From NCBI GenBank assembly GCA_025362815.1, contig JANYFG010000031.1, forward strand, positions 1-64,000: a stretch of 64,000 bases of DNA, in the 5' to 3' direction. Shown here piece after piece: positions 19,788-29,853 of the stretch. Every line of letters begins with the position of its first letter. Positions within the stretch are counted from its first letter, which is position 1. The notes below the pieces were generated by a model, which saw only the letters and a list, made by a program, of their open reading frames with translations, was not told the DNA's origin and searched no databases. The translations under genes were made by a program, and so were the position numbers. The DNA is from Rhodospirillales bacterium (lineage in GTDB: Bacteria > Pseudomonadota > Alphaproteobacteria > Acetobacterales > Acetobacteraceae).

Positions 19788-20852
19788 AGCTGCGAGAACC
19801 TCGCGGAACACCGACAGCGCCGTCTCGATCCCGGCGGCGTCGACATCCAGATGCGTGCAGGCGCGGCCGCGATAGGTCCCCATCGTGGACACCATCACGC
19901 CCTTCATCCGCAGATCATGCGCGACATCGCCGGCGGTGCGCCCGGTGCCGGACGTGTCGAAGAACACCAGGTTGGTCTGCGGCGCCTGCACCGTGATGCC
20001 CTGCAGCTGCGCAAGCCCGCGCGCCAGCGTGGCCGCATTCACATGGTCGTCCGCCAGCCGGTCGACGTGATGATCTAGGGAGTAGGTGCAGCCCGCCGCG
20101 CAAATGCCGCCCTGGCGAAGCGCGCCCCCCATGCGCTGCTTCCAGCGCCAGGCCTCGTCGATGAACGCATGCGTGCCGCACAGAACGGCCCCCAGCGGCG
20201 CGCCCAGGCCCTTGGTGAAATCCAGCCACACGCTGTCGTAGCCCGCCACCATTTCAGCCGCCGGCACCCCCGCCGCCACCACCGCATTCATCAGCCGCGC
20301 GCCATCCATATGCGTCGCCATGCCGTTTTCATGCGCGATGGCGGCGATCTCGGTGAGATCGGCGAGCGACCACACCGTGCCACCGCCGAGATTGGCGGTC
20401 TGTTCCACCGAAACCAGCCGCTGGGTCGGCGCATGACGCGACCCTGGGGCCAACGCCTCGCGCAACGTGTCGGGCGAGAACTGGCCGCCCGCGCCATCCA
20501 GCGGCATCACCTGCGCGCCGGCCTGCGCCGCGGTGCCGCCACCTTCGCTGGTCAGGATATGGGATGTGCGATGCGCCAGAATATTGTCGCCGCGCTGACA
20601 GTGCACCAGAAGTGCGATCTGATTGCACATGGTGCCGCTGGGCAGAAACACCGCCGCCTGCTTGCCCGTCAGCGCCGCCATCCGGTCGCACAGCGCATCG
20701 ATGCTGGGGTCGAGCCCCCCCTGCTCGTCGCCGGTCTCGGCCTCCATCATGGCCTGTTTCATGGCCGGGGTCGGGCGGGTCTGGGTGTCGGAATACAGAT
20801 TGACGCGAACCGGCGGCATGCCGGCCAGCGGGCGCGTGGGAGCGTGGACCAT
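19785..20852 (-). CDS. ltaA: Low-specificity L-threonine aldolase / beta-eliminating lyase family
   Basis: VNLYSDTQTRPTPAMKQAMMEAETGDEQGG, PSGTMCNQIALLVHC, HMDGARLMNAVVAAG, SVWLDFTKGLGAPLGAVLCG. The stop codon lies inside repeat copy 2. Confidence 0.9.
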   Translation of the reverse strand: MVHAPTRPLAGMPPVRVNLYSDTQTRPTPAMKQAMMEAETGDEQGGLDPSIDALCDRMAALTGKQAAVFLPSGTMCNQIALLVHCQRGDNILAHRTSHILTSEGGGTAAQAGAQVMPLDGAGGQFSPDTLREALAPGSRHAPTQRLVSVEQTANLGGGTVWSLADLTEIAAIAHENGMATHMDGARLMNAVVAAGVPAAEMVAGYDSVWLDFTKGLGAPLGAVLCGTHAFIDEAWRWKQRMGGALRQGGICAAGCTYSLDHHVDRLADDHVNAATLARGLAQLQGITVQAPQTNLVFFDTSGTGRTAGDVAHDLRMKGVMVSTMGTYRGRACTHLDVDAAGIETALSVFREVLAA

Positions 20853-21066
20853 AGGGCGAGATTCCTGCGAAGACGGAAGACGGAAAGCAAAGCAGCAACC
20901 GACGCACAACGCCACCCCGCGCGCCGTGGTCCCGCAGCGTGCCAAGACCCGAAACCCGCCTGTCGGCGCGCATGCCGAACATCTCGAGAGAGACTTCCGG
21001 CTTGCACAAAGGAAACACCGCGATGTGAAAGGAAGCCCATACGGCCGACCCCGAAAAGCTCAGATC

Positions 21067-21109
21067 GGCGGCCCCGCCTGGCTCAGACTGGCGGCCCCGC
21101 CTGGCTCAG
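21067..21109. repeat. Direct duplication of 20 bp (ggcggccccgcctggctcag), 23-bp period, at the 3' end of the anti-sigma factor gene
   Basis: Exact copies at 21067-21086 and 21090-21109. Confidence 0.9.
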
Positions 21110-21820
21110 GCGACCGATAAACAGCACCGGCCCCGTCGGACGCGGCCCCGGCGAACCGCCGGGCGGCTCCAGGCTGATCTCGATCAACATGCCCGGCACC
21201 GGGGTCACCGCGGGCACCGAGATCGTCATCTGTTCGGAGCCGCGCGGCACGAGGCCAAGGCTGGTCGGCGCCGTCGCACCCGGGGGCAACGCCCAAAGCT
21301 GCAATACCCGGCCTTCCGGCGCGGTGTTGTTCGGCGCGCCCAGCGGACCGCCCAGCGCGGCCAGACGCAGCCCGCCTCCACGGTCCACCTCCGCCATCCA
21401 CGCCACCTGCGAGGCATCGGAGACCAGTACCGTCATCATTCGCGGCGCGGCTTGCGGCGGAACCAAGGCGAGCCACGCCATCGTTGCCGCAACGGCGGTG
21501 GCACCCAGCGCCCAGCCCTGCCACAGGCGCAGGAACACCGACGGCTTCGAAGCCGCAGCGCGCGGCGTCTCGCGCGCGGGCGAAACCGCTCGCTCGATTC
21601 GCGCCCAGAGATCGGGCGGCGGCGCCTCTTGCGGCACAAGCGTGTTCAACGGCGCAAGATGCCTCTCCCAACGCTGCACCAGATCACGCAACGCCGCGTT
21701 GCCGGCGAGCGCCCGCTCAACCCGCAGGGCATCACGCGCATCCAACGTGCCGATCACGTATTCGGCGGCAACCATCGAGAGTTCATCGGGATCATCGGGC
21801 AGCGCGCTCATGTCAGGCAC
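21083..21820 (-). CDS. RskA-type (anti-sigma-K) anti-sigma factor
   Basis: VAAEYVIGTLDARDALRVERALAGNAALRDLVQRWERHLAPL; PPPDLWARIERAV; C-term LWALPPGATAPTSLGLVPRG; adjacent to sigma. Confidence 0.88.
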   Translation of the reverse strand: MPDMSALPDDPDELSMVAAEYVIGTLDARDALRVERALAGNAALRDLVQRWERHLAPLNTLVPQEAPPPDLWARIERAVSPARETPRAAASKPSVFLRLWQGWALGATAVAATMAWLALVPPQAAPRMMTVLVSDASQVAWMAEVDRGGGLRLAALGGPLGAPNNTAPEGRVLQLWALPPGATAPTSLGLVPRGSEQMTISVPAVTPVPGMLIEISLEPPGGSPGPRPTGPVLFIGRLSQAGPPV

Positions 21821-22347
21821 TCCCGCAGATTGAGCAGACCGCGCCTGATCCAGGATTTCACGGTGCCAAGCGGCTGGCCGAGTTTCACCGCTATCTCAGG
21901 ATGCGACAGCCCGTGCACAAACGCCATGATGATGCCCTGGCGATTGGCGGCCGGCAGCCGTTCAAGGCAGGCGCGCAACAGCTTGCCCTCCTCATCGGCG
22001 GCGATCAGCCCGATGGCCTCCGGCTCCACCATGGTGTCGCCCAGGCTTGGGTCATCGGTCGGGATCTCCCGCCCCCGGGCGCGGGCGGCATCGAGCGAGG
22101 CGTAGCGCACGATGGCCGACAGCCAGGTTGCACCGTCGCCGCGTTCCGGGTCGAACTGTCCGGCACGCTGCCACACCCGCAGAAACCCTTCCTGCAGAAC
22201 ATCGGCGGCGGCGGTGCGGTCGCGCAGGATGGCCATGGCAATTCCAAACAAACGTGTGGACTGCCTGAGATAGATCGCCCGAAGCGCATCGCGGTCCCCC
22301 GCGGCCACTCGGCCAAGCAGATCCTTCAGATCGTCGTCTGTCTGCAT
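21808..22347 (-). CDS. ECF sigma-70 family RNA polymerase sigma factor
   Basis: LFGIAMAILRDRTAAADVLQEGFLRVWQRAGQFDPERGDGATWLSAIVRYASLDAARARGRE; region 4 GLSHPEIAVKLGQPLGTVKSWIRRGLLNLRECL. Confidence 0.93.
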   Translation of the reverse strand: MQTDDDLKDLLGRVAAGDRDALRAIYLRQSTRLFGIAMAILRDRTAAADVLQEGFLRVWQRAGQFDPERGDGATWLSAIVRYASLDAARARGREIPTDDPSLGDTMVEPEAIGLIAADEEGKLLRACLERLPAANRQGIIMAFVHGLSHPEIAVKLGQPLGTVKSWIRRGLLNLRECLT

Positions 22348-22395
22348 TACGCGGTGCGCCTTCGATCAGATGCGAAACAGGTCACGCGATACGGG

Positions 22396-22911
22396 TCACG
22401 TGTCATTCGTCGCCCGGGCTGCAACCGGTGCGGCAGCTGTGGCGCCAGCCGGGACGGCAACTGGGACGGCAACTGGGGCGGGCGCCCCGTACACGTCATG
22501 CGCGCGCTTCAGGAACGCGTTCACCATGCGGCGCACCGCCTCGTTGAACACCACGCCGATCGCCGCCTGCAAAAGGCGCGAGCGGAACTCGAAATCCACG
22601 AAGAAATCCACCCTGGACCCGCGCGGGTCCGGCTGGAACTTCCACTGATTGTTCAAATAGCGGAACGGGCCGTTCTCGTAACGCACCTTGATCAGGCTCG
22701 GCCGCTCCATGATCACCCGGCTGGTGAAGCTCTCGCGAAACGGGCCGAACCCGATGGTGAGGTCGGCCACCTGCTCCGTCTCGGTGCGGCTGCGAACCTT
22801 GGCCGCCACGCACCACGGCAGAAACTGCGGGTATTTCCCAACATCAGCCACAAGATCAAACAGTTGCTCGGCGGAATGCGCCACAATCTTGGTCTCGGCG
22901 TGCGTTGGCAT
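22396..22911 (-). CDS. COQ10/RatA-like SRPBCC (polyketide cyclase/START) protein
   Basis: YPQFLPWCVAAKVRSR, LTIGFGPFRESFTSRV, PFRYLNNQWKFQPD..SRVDFFVDFEFRSRLLQ. Confidence 0.88.
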   Translation of the reverse strand: MPTHAETKIVAHSAEQLFDLVADVGKYPQFLPWCVAAKVRSRTETEQVADLTIGFGPFRESFTSRVIMERPSLIKVRYENGPFRYLNNQWKFQPDPRGSRVDFFVDFEFRSRLLQAAIGVVFNEAVRRMVNAFLKRAHDVYGAPAPVAVPVAVPAGATAAAPVAARATNDT

Positions 22912-22914
22912 CGC

Positions 22915-23874
22915 TCAGGCTGCAGCCAGCTGGGCCGAGCGCGCGGCCGTCAGCGCCGCGAAATCCGCATCCGCATGATAGGAGCTGCGCGTGAGCGGCG
23001 TGGCGGACACCAGCAGAAACCCACGGGCGCGGGCCACCGAGGCGTAATCGGCAAACGCCGCCGGGGTCACGAACTCGGCCACTGCCGCGTGCTTCACGGT
23101 GGGCTGCAGATACTGGCCCAAGGTGAGAAAATCGACGTCCGCCACCCGGAGGTCGTCCATCACCTGCGAAATCTCGGGCTTGGTCTCCCCCAGCCCCACC
23201 ATCAGCCCGGACTTCGTGAAGATCGAGGCATCAATCTCCTTCACCCGGCTGAGCAGGCGCAGCGACTGGAAGTAACGCGCGCCGGGCCGGATGGTGGGGT
23301 AAAGCCGCGGCACGGTTTCCAAATTGTGATTGAAAACGTCGGGCCGCGCATCGACCACCACCTCCATCGCACCCGGCTTGCGCAGGAAATCAGGCGTCAG
23401 CACCTCGATCGTGGTCGCAGGCGCCGCGGCCCGCAACGCGCGTATCACGGCAGCGAAATGCGCCGCCCCGCCATCGGCGAGGTCGTCGCGATCGACCGAG
23501 GTGATCACCACATGGCGCAAACCCAGCTTGGCCACCGCATCCGCCACCCGCGCGGGCTCGGACGCATCGAGCGGTTCCGGCATGCCCGTGCGCACGTTGC
23601 AGAAGCTGCAGGCGCGCGTGCAGGTGTCACCCATGATCATCATCGTGGCGTGGCGCTGCGACCAGCATTCCCCGATATTCGGGCACGCCGCCTCCTCGCA
23701 CACCGTCACCAGCCCATGCGAACGCATCAGCTCACGCGTCTCATGGTAGACCGGATGATTGGGCGCCTTCACCCGGATCCAGTCCGGCTTGCGCTGGATG
23801 GGATTGTCCGGCCGGTGCGCCTTCTCCGGATGGCGCGACGCCCCGTGATTGATCTCAACGCGCATAAAAACCAC
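22915..23874 (-). CDS. lipA: Lipoyl synthase (radical SAM)
   Basis: [85 protein letters not shown]. Confidence 0.96.
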   Translation of the reverse strand: MVFMRVEINHGASRHPEKAHRPDNPIQRKPDWIRVKAPNHPVYHETRELMRSHGLVTVCEEAACPNIGECWSQRHATMMIMGDTCTRACSFCNVRTGMPEPLDASEPARVADAVAKLGLRHVVITSVDRDDLADGGAAHFAAVIRALRAAAPATTIEVLTPDFLRKPGAMEVVVDARPDVFNHNLETVPRLYPTIRPGARYFQSLRLLSRVKEIDASIFTKSGLMVGLGETKPEISQVMDDLRVADVDFLTLGQYLQPTVKHAAVAEFVTPAAFADYASVARARGFLLVSATPLTRSSYHADADFAALTAARSAQLAAA

Positions 23875-23924
23875 CTACCGTAGGTCAGGCCTCGCCCAAC
23901 GCCGCACGGACACTCGACCGCTGG

Positions 23925-25322
23925 CTAGAAGTGGATGGCGCGGCCGTATGCGTCAAGAACGGCTTCATGCATCGTTTCCGAGACGGTGGGATGCGGAAAG
24001 ATCGTGTGCATCAACTCGGCTTCCGTGGCCTCCAGGGTGCGCGCGATCGTGTAGCCCTGAATCATCTCCGTCACCTCGGCGCCGATCATGTGCGCGCCCA
24101 GGAGTTCGCCCGTCTTGGCGTCGAACACCGTCTTGGCCATGCCCTCCGGCTCGCCCATGGCAATCGCCTTGCCGTTGCCGATGAAGGGGAAATGGCCGAT
24201 TTTCACCTCGTGACCCAAGGCCCGCGCACGTGCCTCGGTCAGCCCCACGGAGGCCACTTGCGGCCGGCAATAGGTGCAGCCTGGTATGTTGGTCCAGTCG
24301 ATCGGGTGCGGATGCAGGCCGGCGATGGCCTCGATGCACACCACCGCCTCGTGGCTCGCCTTGTGCGCAAGCCAGGGCGCGCCGCAGAGATCGCCGATCG
24401 CATACACGCCCGGCTCGCCGGTGCGGCAAAACTCGTCGATCACCACATGGGTGCGCTCCACCTTGATGGCGGTGCCTTCGAGGCCGAGATTCTCCACGTT
24501 GCCCACGATGCCCACGGCGGAGATCACCCGGTCCACCGTGATCTCCTGGGACGTTCCGCCGGATTCCACCGTCACCGTCACGCTGTCGGCGCCTTTCTTA
24601 AGCCCCTTCACCGCGGCGCCGGTGATGATCTTCATGCCCTGCTTCTCGAACGCCTTCCGGGCGAACGCCGAGATCTCCTCGTCCTCCACCGGCAGCACGC
24701 GGTCCATCACCTCAACCACAGTCACAGCGGCGCCCATGTTCAGGTAGAACGAGGCGAACTCGATGCCGATGGCGCCCGAGCCGATCACCAGCAGCGATTT
24801 CGGCATCGCCGCCGGCACCATCGCCTCACGGTAGGACCACACCAGCCTGCCATCCGCCTCCAACCCCGGGATCTGACGCGCCCGCGCCCCGGTGGCCAGA
24901 ACGATGTGCTTGCCCGCCACCGTCACCTTGGGTTTGCCGTCGCTCTCGACGGAGACCACACCTTTGCCGGCCAGCTTGCCGGTGCCCATGATGACGGCCA
25001 CCTTGTTCTTCTTCAAAAGATGCGTGACGCCCGCCGACAGTTGCTTGGCAATCCCGCGCGAACGCTTGACGATCGCCGCGAGATCGAACCGGATATTGTC
25101 CGCGCTGAAACCGAAATCCTTCAGATTATGCAGCAGATGGTTGATCTCGGAGCTGCGCAGCAACGCCTTCGTGGGAATGCAGCCCCAGTTGAGGCAGATG
25201 CCGCCCAGGTTCTCCCGCTCAATCACGCACGCCGTCATGCCAAGCTGGGCCGCGCGAATGGCCGCCACATAACCGCCCGGTCCGCCGCCGAGCACCACGA
25301 CATCGAAGTTCTGGTCTGCCAT
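23925..25322 (-). CDS. lpdA: Dihydrolipoamide dehydrogenase (E3)
   Basis: VVVLGGGPGGYVAAIRAAQLG, ENLGGICLNWGCIPTKALL, VYAIGDLCGAPWLAHKASHE, HPTVSETMHEAVLDAYGRAIH. Confidence 0.96.
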   Translation of the reverse strand: MADQNFDVVVLGGGPGGYVAAIRAAQLGMTACVIERENLGGICLNWGCIPTKALLRSSEINHLLHNLKDFGFSADNIRFDLAAIVKRSRGIAKQLSAGVTHLLKKNKVAVIMGTGKLAGKGVVSVESDGKPKVTVAGKHIVLATGARARQIPGLEADGRLVWSYREAMVPAAMPKSLLVIGSGAIGIEFASFYLNMGAAVTVVEVMDRVLPVEDEEISAFARKAFEKQGMKIITGAAVKGLKKGADSVTVTVESGGTSQEITVDRVISAVGIVGNVENLGLEGTAIKVERTHVVIDEFCRTGEPGVYAIGDLCGAPWLAHKASHEAVVCIEAIAGLHPHPIDWTNIPGCTYCRPQVASVGLTEARARALGHEVKIGHFPFIGNGKAIAMGEPEGMAKTVFDAKTGELLGAHMIGAEVTEMIQGYTIARTLEATEAELMHTIFPHPTVSETMHEAVLDAYGRAIHF

Positions 25323-25334
25323 CTTGGAAAATCC

Positions 25335-25805
25335 TTACTCGGCGAGCGCTGCGAGCGCCCCGCGATCCATCCGTTGCACGGTCCATTCATCCATCGGCAC
25401 CGCCCCGATCGCGCGGTAGAAATCAACGGCCGGCTTGTTCCAGTCGAGCACCGACCACTCCACCCGCGAACATCCCGAAGCCAGCGCACGCCGGGCGAGA
25501 TCGCGCAGCATGGTCTTTCCAATCCCGTGGCCGCGTTGCTCCGGCACCACGAACAGGTCTTCGAGATACAGGCCCTGCTGCCCCGTGAAGGTGCTGAACG
25601 TGCAGTACCACAGCGCAAATCCCACCGGCGTTGCGTCGATCTCCGCGATCAGAGCCTCGATCTTGCCCGACGCGATGGCGTGGGCGAAATCGATGTCCGT
25701 CGCCACCGCCTCGTGCAGGAGCTTTTCGAAATCAGCGAGCGCGCGCACGAACCCGGCGATGGTTTTCGCATCCGCCGTGGTCGCATCGCGAAGGATCACG
25801 GTCAC
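25335..25805 (-). CDS. GNAT-family N-acetyltransferase (GTG start overlapping the pdhC stop)
   Basis: VTVILRDATTADAKTIAGFVRALADFE; LYLEDLFVVPEQRGHGIGKTMLRDLARRA. Confidence 0.87.
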   Translation of the reverse strand: MTVILRDATTADAKTIAGFVRALADFEKLLHEAVATDIDFAHAIASGKIEALIAEIDATPVGFALWYCTFSTFTGQQGLYLEDLFVVPEQRGHGIGKTMLRDLARRALASGCSRVEWSVLDWNKPAVDFYRAIGAVPMDEWTVQRMDRGALAALAE

Positions 25806-27126
25806 AGCATCAGGCTCAGCGGGTCTTCGACGATCTTCTTGAACGCGGCGAGCCATTCGGCCCCCAACGCCCCATCCACCACGCGGTGATCCACACTCAG
25901 CGTGCAGGTCATCACCGTGGCGACAGCCAGCTCGCCGTTCTTCACCACGGCGCGCTGCGTGCCCGCCGCCACCGCCAGAATGGCGGCCTGCGGCGGGTTG
26001 ATGATGGCGGCGAAGTTGGAAACGCCGAACATGCCCATGTTGGAAATCGAGAACCCGCCGCCCTGGAACTCCTCCGGCTTCAACTTGCCGGACTTCGCCC
26101 GCGCCGCGAGGTCCTTCATCTCGGTGCTGATGGCGGCGAGACCTTTGATATCGGCCTTGCGGATGATCGGCGTGATCAGCCCATCGTCGATCGACACCGC
26201 AACCGAGATATCCACGTCATCGTAAAGGATCGTCGCATCCTCAGTGTAGCTGGCGTTCACCCGCGGAATGCGCCTCAGCGTGGCGGCGGCGGCCTTGATC
26301 ACCAGGTCGTTCACCGACAGCTTGAACGCCCCGGCCCCCTCCTTGGGGCTGCGCGCGTTCAGATCCGCCCGCAGCTTAGCAGCGCGTCGATCTCGATGTC
26401 CATCGAAACATAGAAGTGCGGAACGGTGGCCTTGGCTTCCGACAGCCGGCGCGCGATCACCTTGCGCATCGAACTGTTGGCAACCGTGGTGTGCGGCGCG
26501 GTAATCGCGGGCGAAGGCATTTTCGCAGCCACGGGCGCCGGCGCCGGCGCCTTGGCGGCAGGCGCGGCGGCGGCGGCGGGTGCGGCCACTGGGGGAGCAG
26601 CCTTGGCACCGCCCTTGGACGCCGCCTCGACATCCGCCTTCACGATGCGGCCATGCGGGCCGGACCCCTTCAAGGCAGACAGATCAACGCCCGCCTGCTG
26701 CGCCATGCGCTTGGCCAAAGGCGAGGCCACGACACGATCGCCCGCGGCGGCCGAAGCCGGCTGCGCCATCGGCGGTGCCGAGTCCGGCACGGCTTTCGCC
26801 GCCTCGCCAGCAGCCGGAGGCGGCGCTAAAGCAGCAGCCGGCGGCGCGGCGGCAACCGGCGCAGCCTCGGACGGCACCGCCTCACCGGCCTCGATCAGAA
26901 TGGCGATCGGCGCGTTCACGGCCACACCCTCGGTGCCATCCGCCACCAGGATCTTGCCGAGCACGCCTTCATCGACGGCCTCGACCTCCATCGTCGCCTT
27001 GTCCGTCTCGATCTCCGCGATCACGTCGCCCGCCTTGATCGCGTCGCCTTCTTTCTTCAACCAGCGCGCCAGCGTGCCCTCGGTCATCGTCGGGCTCAAC
27101 GCCGGCATCAGGATATTCGTGGCCAT
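25802..27126 (-). pseudogene. pdhC: Pyruvate dehydrogenase E2 (dihydrolipoamide acetyltransferase), split by an apparent 1-nt deletion near 26377/26378
   Basis: Frame 1 (27126-26359) encodes lipoyl and E3-binding domains up to ..[16 protein letters not shown]. Frame 2 continues exactly with ..[58 protein letters not shown] to 25802. Restoring one base gives CTG CTG AAG CTG CGG. Confidence 0.85.
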
Positions 27127-27153
27127 GTCGCTCGTTCCTTCAGGCAGCCGGCT

Positions 27154-28506
27154 TCAGACGATCTTCTTCACGGCGTCCACCACCCAATCCGGCTGTGGCA
27201 GACACAGTTTTTCCAGATTGGCGGCATACGGCAACGGCACGTCCAGCCCCGCCACGCGCATCGGCGGCGCGTCCAGCCAGTCAAAGCAATGCTCGATCAC
27301 CTGCATGTTGATCTCAGCCCCGATCCCCGCGGTGGGCCAACCCTCTTCCACCGTCACCACGCGATTGGTCTTTTTGACCGACGCCACGATGGTGGCGATA
27401 TCCAGCGGCCGGATGGTGCGCAGATTGATCACCTCGGCCGATATGCCCTGCGCGGCCAACGTCTCGGCCGCCTTCAAAGCCACGCCCACCATGATGGAGA
27501 ACGCCACGATCGTGACATGCTCACCCGCGCGTTCGACCTTCGCCTTGCCGATGGGCAGGATGAAATCCTCGTCCGTCGGGCATTCGAAGCTTTGGCCGTA
27601 GAGAATTTCGTTCTCGAGGAACACCACCGGGTTCGGATCGCGAATGGCGGCGCGCAGCAGGCCCTTGGCATCAGCGGACGACCAGGGCACCACGACCTTC
27701 AGGCCGGGGCAATGCGCATACCAGCTCGCATAGCACTGGCTGTGCTGCGCGCCCACGCGGCTGGCGGCCCCGTTGGCGCCGCGGAACACGATGGGGCAGC
27801 CCATCTGGCCGCCCGACATGTACAGCGTCTTGGCGGCCGAGTTGATGATCTGGTCGATCGCCTGCATGGCGAAGTTGAACGTCATGAACTCCACGATCGG
27901 GCGCAGCCCGTTCATCGCGGCCCCCACGGCCATGCCGGTAAAGCCATGCTCGGTGATCGGCGTGTCGATCACGCGGCGGTCGCCGAACTCGTCCAGCATG
28001 CCCTGGCTGATCTTGTAGGCGCCCTGATACTGTGCCACCTCCTCGCCGAGCAGGAACACGTTCTCGTCCCGCCGCATCTCCAGCGTCATGGCATCCCGCA
28101 ACGCCTCGCGCACCGTGGTGGGTTTGGTTGGCCCCCAATCGCGATCCGCCTCGGCCGACACGGAAACCTTGGTTGTATCGGCAGACGCAGGCTTGGGCGC
28201 AGACGCGGGCTGAGGAGCCTGGGCGGCCACGGGCGCTGCCTGCGTGGGTTCGGCCACGCCACCGCCCTCGCCTTCCAGTTCGGCGATCGGCGCGTTGACG
28301 GCCACGCCCTCGGTCCCCTCGGGCACCAGGATCTTGCCGAGCACGCCCTCATCGACGGCCTCGACCTCCATCGTCGCCTTGTCGGTCTCGATCTCGGCGA
28401 TCACATCACCGGCCTTGATCGCGTCGCCCTCTTTCTTGAGCCAGCGCGACAGCTTGCCTTCGGTCATTGTCGGCGACAGCGCCGGCATCAGGATTTGCAC
28501 GCCCAC
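27154..28506 (-). CDS. pdhB: Pyruvate dehydrogenase E1 beta with an N-terminal lipoyl domain
   Basis: [39 protein letters not shown] lipoyl domain, then [71 protein letters not shown]. Confidence 0.95.
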   Translation of the reverse strand: MGVQILMPALSPTMTEGKLSRWLKKEGDAIKAGDVIAEIETDKATMEVEAVDEGVLGKILVPEGTEGVAVNAPIAELEGEGGGVAEPTQAAPVAAQAPQPASAPKPASADTTKVSVSAEADRDWGPTKPTTVREALRDAMTLEMRRDENVFLLGEEVAQYQGAYKISQGMLDEFGDRRVIDTPITEHGFTGMAVGAAMNGLRPIVEFMTFNFAMQAIDQIINSAAKTLYMSGGQMGCPIVFRGANGAASRVGAQHSQCYASWYAHCPGLKVVVPWSSADAKGLLRAAIRDPNPVVFLENEILYGQSFECPTDEDFILPIGKAKVERAGEHVTIVAFSIMVGVALKAAETLAAQGISAEVINLRTIRPLDIATIVASVKKTNRVVTVEEGWPTAGIGAEINMQVIEHCFDWLDAPPMRVAGLDVPLPYAANLEKLCLPQPDWVVDAVKKIV

Positions 28507-28510
28507 GGCC

Positions 28511-29527
28511 TCAGCCCTCCACCAGAATATCGGTCCAAAGCTCTGACGGATCGGGCTCGGGGCTGGACTGTGCGAACGCCGCCGCCTCGGTCACGATCGC
28601 CTTCACCTCGTCATCGACCGCCTTGAACGCAGCCGCATCCACGCCGAGCGCCTCGAGCTTGTGGCGCACGCTTTCGATCGCGTCGTGCTCGGTGCGCATC
28701 TTCTGCACCTCGTCGCGGCTGCGATACTTCGCGGGGTCCGACATCGAGTGGCCGCGATAGCGATAGGTCTCGACCTCGAGCAGAAACGGGCCGTTACCCG
28801 CCCGGCAATGCGCCACGGCCACCTCGGCGGCGGCGTGCACGGCCTCCAGGTCCATGCCGTCCACCTTGGCCGAACGGATGCCCCAGGGTGCCCCGTTCTG
28901 CGACAGGTCGTGGCTCGCCGTCGCCCGCTCCACCGACGTGCCCATGCCGTATTTGTTGTTCTCGATCACGAAGATCACCGGCAGCTTCATCAGGGCCGCG
29001 ATGTTGAAACTCTCGAACACCTGGCCCTGGTTGGAAGCGCCGTCGCCGAAATACGTCACCGACACGTTGTCGTTCTTGCGATACCAGTTGGAGAACGCAA
29101 GGCCCGTCCCCAGGCTCACCTGCGCGCCCACGATGCCGTGCCCGCCGAAGAAGTTCTTCTCCTTGCTGAACATGTGCATCGAGCCGCCCTTGCCGCGCGA
29201 ATAGCCGCCCTCGCGGCCGGTCAACTCGGCCATCACGCCGCGCGCCTCCATGCCGGTGGCCAGCATATGGCCGTGATCGCGGTAGGAGGTGATGACCTCG
29301 TCGCCCGGCTTCAACGTCATCTGCAGACCCACCACCACGGCCTCCTGGCCGATATACAGGTGGCAGAAGCCGCCGATGAGACCCATGCCGTAAAGCTGGC
29401 CGGCCTTTTCCTCGAAGCGTCGGATCAACAGCATGTCGCGATACCCGCGCATCAGCTGGTCCTGTGTCAGCGCCTGGTTGGACGCGGGGCGCCCCTTGGA
29501 TTTCTTGCGGGTTTCTACCTGCGCCAT
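28511..29527 (-). CDS. pdhA: Pyruvate dehydrogenase E1 alpha
   Basis: [92 protein letters not shown]. Confidence 0.96.
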   Translation of the reverse strand: MAQVETRKKSKGRPASNQALTQDQLMRGYRDMLLIRRFEEKAGQLYGMGLIGGFCHLYIGQEAVVVGLQMTLKPGDEVITSYRDHGHMLATGMEARGVMAELTGREGGYSRGKGGSMHMFSKEKNFFGGHGIVGAQVSLGTGLAFSNWYRKNDNVSVTYFGDGASNQGQVFESFNIAALMKLPVIFVIENNKYGMGTSVERATASHDLSQNGAPWGIRSAKVDGMDLEAVHAAAEVAVAHCRAGNGPFLLEVETYRYRGHSMSDPAKYRSRDEVQKMRTEHDAIESVRHKLEALGVDAAAFKAVDDEVKAIVTEAAAFAQSSPEPDPSELWTDILVEG

Positions 29528-29629
29528 CGAAGCCGCTCCCTGCCGATTTCTGGCCAACACGTAGCGGCCTCAAAGGTAGGCTGCAAGCGATGGGTGGCAA
29601 AAAACTGTTTTGCTGCAATGCAATAGACT

Positions 29630-29656
29630 TGGTTAACCATAAATTGGTTAAACCAT
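29630..29656. promoter_or_regulatory. Two TGGT(n2-3)ACCA palindromes upstream of pdhA (candidate GntR/FadR-PdhR-type operator)
   Basis: TGGTTAACCA (29630-29639) and AATTGGTTAAACCATT (core TGGTTAAACCA 29645-29655). Confidence 0.45.
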
Positions 29657-29853
29657 TGAGCCTCACGCAAAACTGCGCTTCTCACCACCGAACATGTCCG
29701 CAATGGAGCCACGCGCGACATTTTCGAACCAGAATCGGGCCTGTCCTGTTCGTGCGCACGCGGAGGCGGCAAGCATACGGGCGCAAGGAACGGATGTCCG
29801 GCAGCGGCGGCGCCCGCCATGATGGCGGTCTGTGCATAAAAAGGAGCGTCAGA

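Noticed and set aside
22396-22911. RatA-type toxin of a toxin-antitoxin pair
   Set aside because: The SRPBCC protein resembles COQ10/RatA, but no RatB-like partner is adjacent; a ubiquinone-binding role is more likely next to lipA/lpd.
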